The translations under genes were made by a program, and so were the position numbers. The notes under the pieces were generated by a model. It saw nothing but the letters and a program-made list of their open reading frames with translations, was not told where the DNA came from and did not search any database. From contig JAHDVK010000008.1 in NCBI GenBank assembly GCA_023384675.1, positions 1 through 64,000 of the forward strand: a DNA stretch of 64,000 bases, read 5' to 3'. Source of the DNA: Bryobacteraceae bacterium (GTDB lineage: Bacteria > Acidobacteriota > Terriglobia > Bryobacterales > Bryobacteraceae). Positions 63,234 to 64,000 of this stretch are shown here, piece by piece (positions within the stretch are counted from its first letter, which is position 1; each line of letters starts with the position of its first letter).

Positions 63234-64000
63234 ATGCGAAATCCCGCTTTCTTTCTCCTTTGCGCCGCTCTGCTGACCCTGCCGGCGGCCGAAGCCCAGA
63301 CCAAGTTGCTCCGCTTCCCCGACCTGCACGGCGATACGGTCGTGTTCACCTACGGCGGCGACCTTTGGACCGCCCCGGCAAAGGGCGGCACGGCGACGCG
63401 CCTGACCACGCACCCCGGACAGGAACTGTTTCCGCGCTTCTCGCCCGATGGCAAGTGGATCGCCTTCACGGGCCAGTACGACGGCGACGAGCAGGTCTAT
63501 GTAATTCCAGCCGGCGGCGGCGCCCCGAAGCAGTTGACGTTCTATCCGGCGCGCGGCCCTCTGCCCGCGCGGTGGGGCTACGACAACCAGGTCTATGACT
63601 GGACGCCGGATGGTTCGGCGGTGCTGTTCCGGTCGCTGCGCGACGGGGTGACGAGCGGCGATTCGCGCCTGTACACCGTACCCGTGGCGGGGGGATTGCC
63701 CAAGGCGCTGCCGATGCCGGCGGCGGGCGCGGGCGATTTCTCCCCCGATGGAAAGCGGCTGTTCTATTCCCCGCTGTTCCGCGATTTCCGCACGTGGAAG
63801 CGCTATGAGGGCGGGTGGGCGCAGAACCTGTTCATTTACGACCTGGCCACGCACGCTTTGACGCCCGCCGACAATTCAAAGCGCACCGAGCGCGATCCGA
63901 TGTGGATCGGCGACAAACTCTACTTCGCGAGCGACCGCACGGGCACGCTGAATTTGTATGAGTATGACCCCGCGTCGAAGCGGACGCGGCAGTTGACCAA
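63234..64000 (+). CDS. Tricorn/TolB-like propeller protein, probably S41 protease (3' partial)
   Basis: From the ATG at 63234 there is a signal peptide ([20 protein letters not shown]), followed by TolB-like propeller repeats: [69 protein letters not shown]. This is the N-terminal propeller seen in periplasmic Tricorn-type S41 peptidases of Acidobacteria. The peptidase domain would be beyond the window edge. An ATG at 63210 is an alternative start. Confidence 0.87.
   Translation, partial: MRNPAFFLLCAALLTLPAAEAQTKLLRFPDLHGDTVVFTYGGDLWTAPAKGGTATRLTTHPGQELFPRFSPDGKWIAFTGQYDGDEQVYVIPAGGGAPKQLTFYPARGPLPARWGYDNQVYDWTPDGSAVLFRSLRDGVTSGDSRLYTVPVAGGLPKALPMPAAGAGDFSPDGKRLFYSPLFRDFRTWKRYEGGWAQNLFIYDLATHALTPADNSKRTERDPMWIGDKLYFASDRTGTLNLYEYDPASKRTRQLT

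Overview
The window is about 64 kb of GC-rich bacterial DNA that reads like an Acidobacteriota chromosome of the Solibacter/Bryobacter type. This is an inference from gene content: an Oar-like TonB receptor with an N-terminal carboxypeptidase-regulatory domain, an ADOP/MacB-type permease, a secreted VWFA protein of the acidobacterial type, TAT-dependent Gfo/Idh/MocA oxidoreductases, a sulfatase and ThuA/DUF6807-like proteins. No rRNA, tRNA, CRISPR array or complete insertion sequence other than a REP-associated transposase (RAYT) was recognised.

Layout. 1-1.5 kb: the end of a phage-like structural block (DNRLRE-like protein plus small phage-type ORFs, decaying at its right edge). 1.6-13.4 kb: a sugar-utilisation locus on the minus strand (two TIM-barrel isomerases, two Gfo/Idh/MocA oxidoreductases, TonB receptor, ThuA, DUF6807-like) with a divergent AraC regulator; one isomerase is split by a frameshift. 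13.4-20.5 kb: a rearranged, gene-poor stretch with two comM 3' fragments, a truncated Phd-type antitoxin, mscS, a degenerate histidine phosphatase, a 42-aa Lys-rich gene, a 425-bp exact direct repeat carrying the 5' end of mscS and the first 29 codons of a RAYT, REP-type inverted pairs, and a Tae4-like amidase with an overlapping lipoprotein gene. 20.5-28.1 kb: M15-like secreted protein, rsfS, and a six-gene operon joining a gliding-type ABC system (ATPase, permease, GldG-like, DUF4340) to NAD salvage (pncB, pncA). 28.3-33.9 kb: PilZ protein, DUF1998 helicase, selB, VWFA protein. 34.4-35.1 kb: the intact RAYT.

35.3-42.1 kb: a plus-strand operon for branched 2-oxoacid/acyl-CoA metabolism (CoA hydrolase/transferase, ferredoxin, oxidoreductase alpha, fused beta-gamma, IlvE, citramalate synthase), preceded by a strongly structured leader. 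42-46 kb: a histidine kinase, ECF-like sigma factor, two response regulators and an exported alpha/beta hydrolase. 46.1-49.4 kb: unknown membrane protein and ADOP permease. 49.5-51.6 kb: phosphotransacylase and acyl kinase. 51.5-57 kb: sulfatase, NfrB-like glycosyltransferase with an MshEN-like C-terminus, iron alcohol dehydrogenase and a PQQ-type propeller. 57-60.2 kb: LuxR regulator, class I aminotransferase, OB-fold protein and thiolase. 60.3-64 kb: ECF sigma/anti-sigma/effector operon, YkgJ-like Cys-cluster protein and the start of a Tricorn/TolB-like propeller protein cut by the window edge.

Most genes outside 13.4-20.5 kb are tightly packed, with ATGA-type overlaps within operons and several overlapping convergent ends. 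The most unusual material is the 13.4-20.5 kb island: REP pairs, duplicated RAYT remnants and a candidate peptidoglycan-amidase/lipoprotein immunity pair lie together there, while the only intact RAYT is about 14 kb away.
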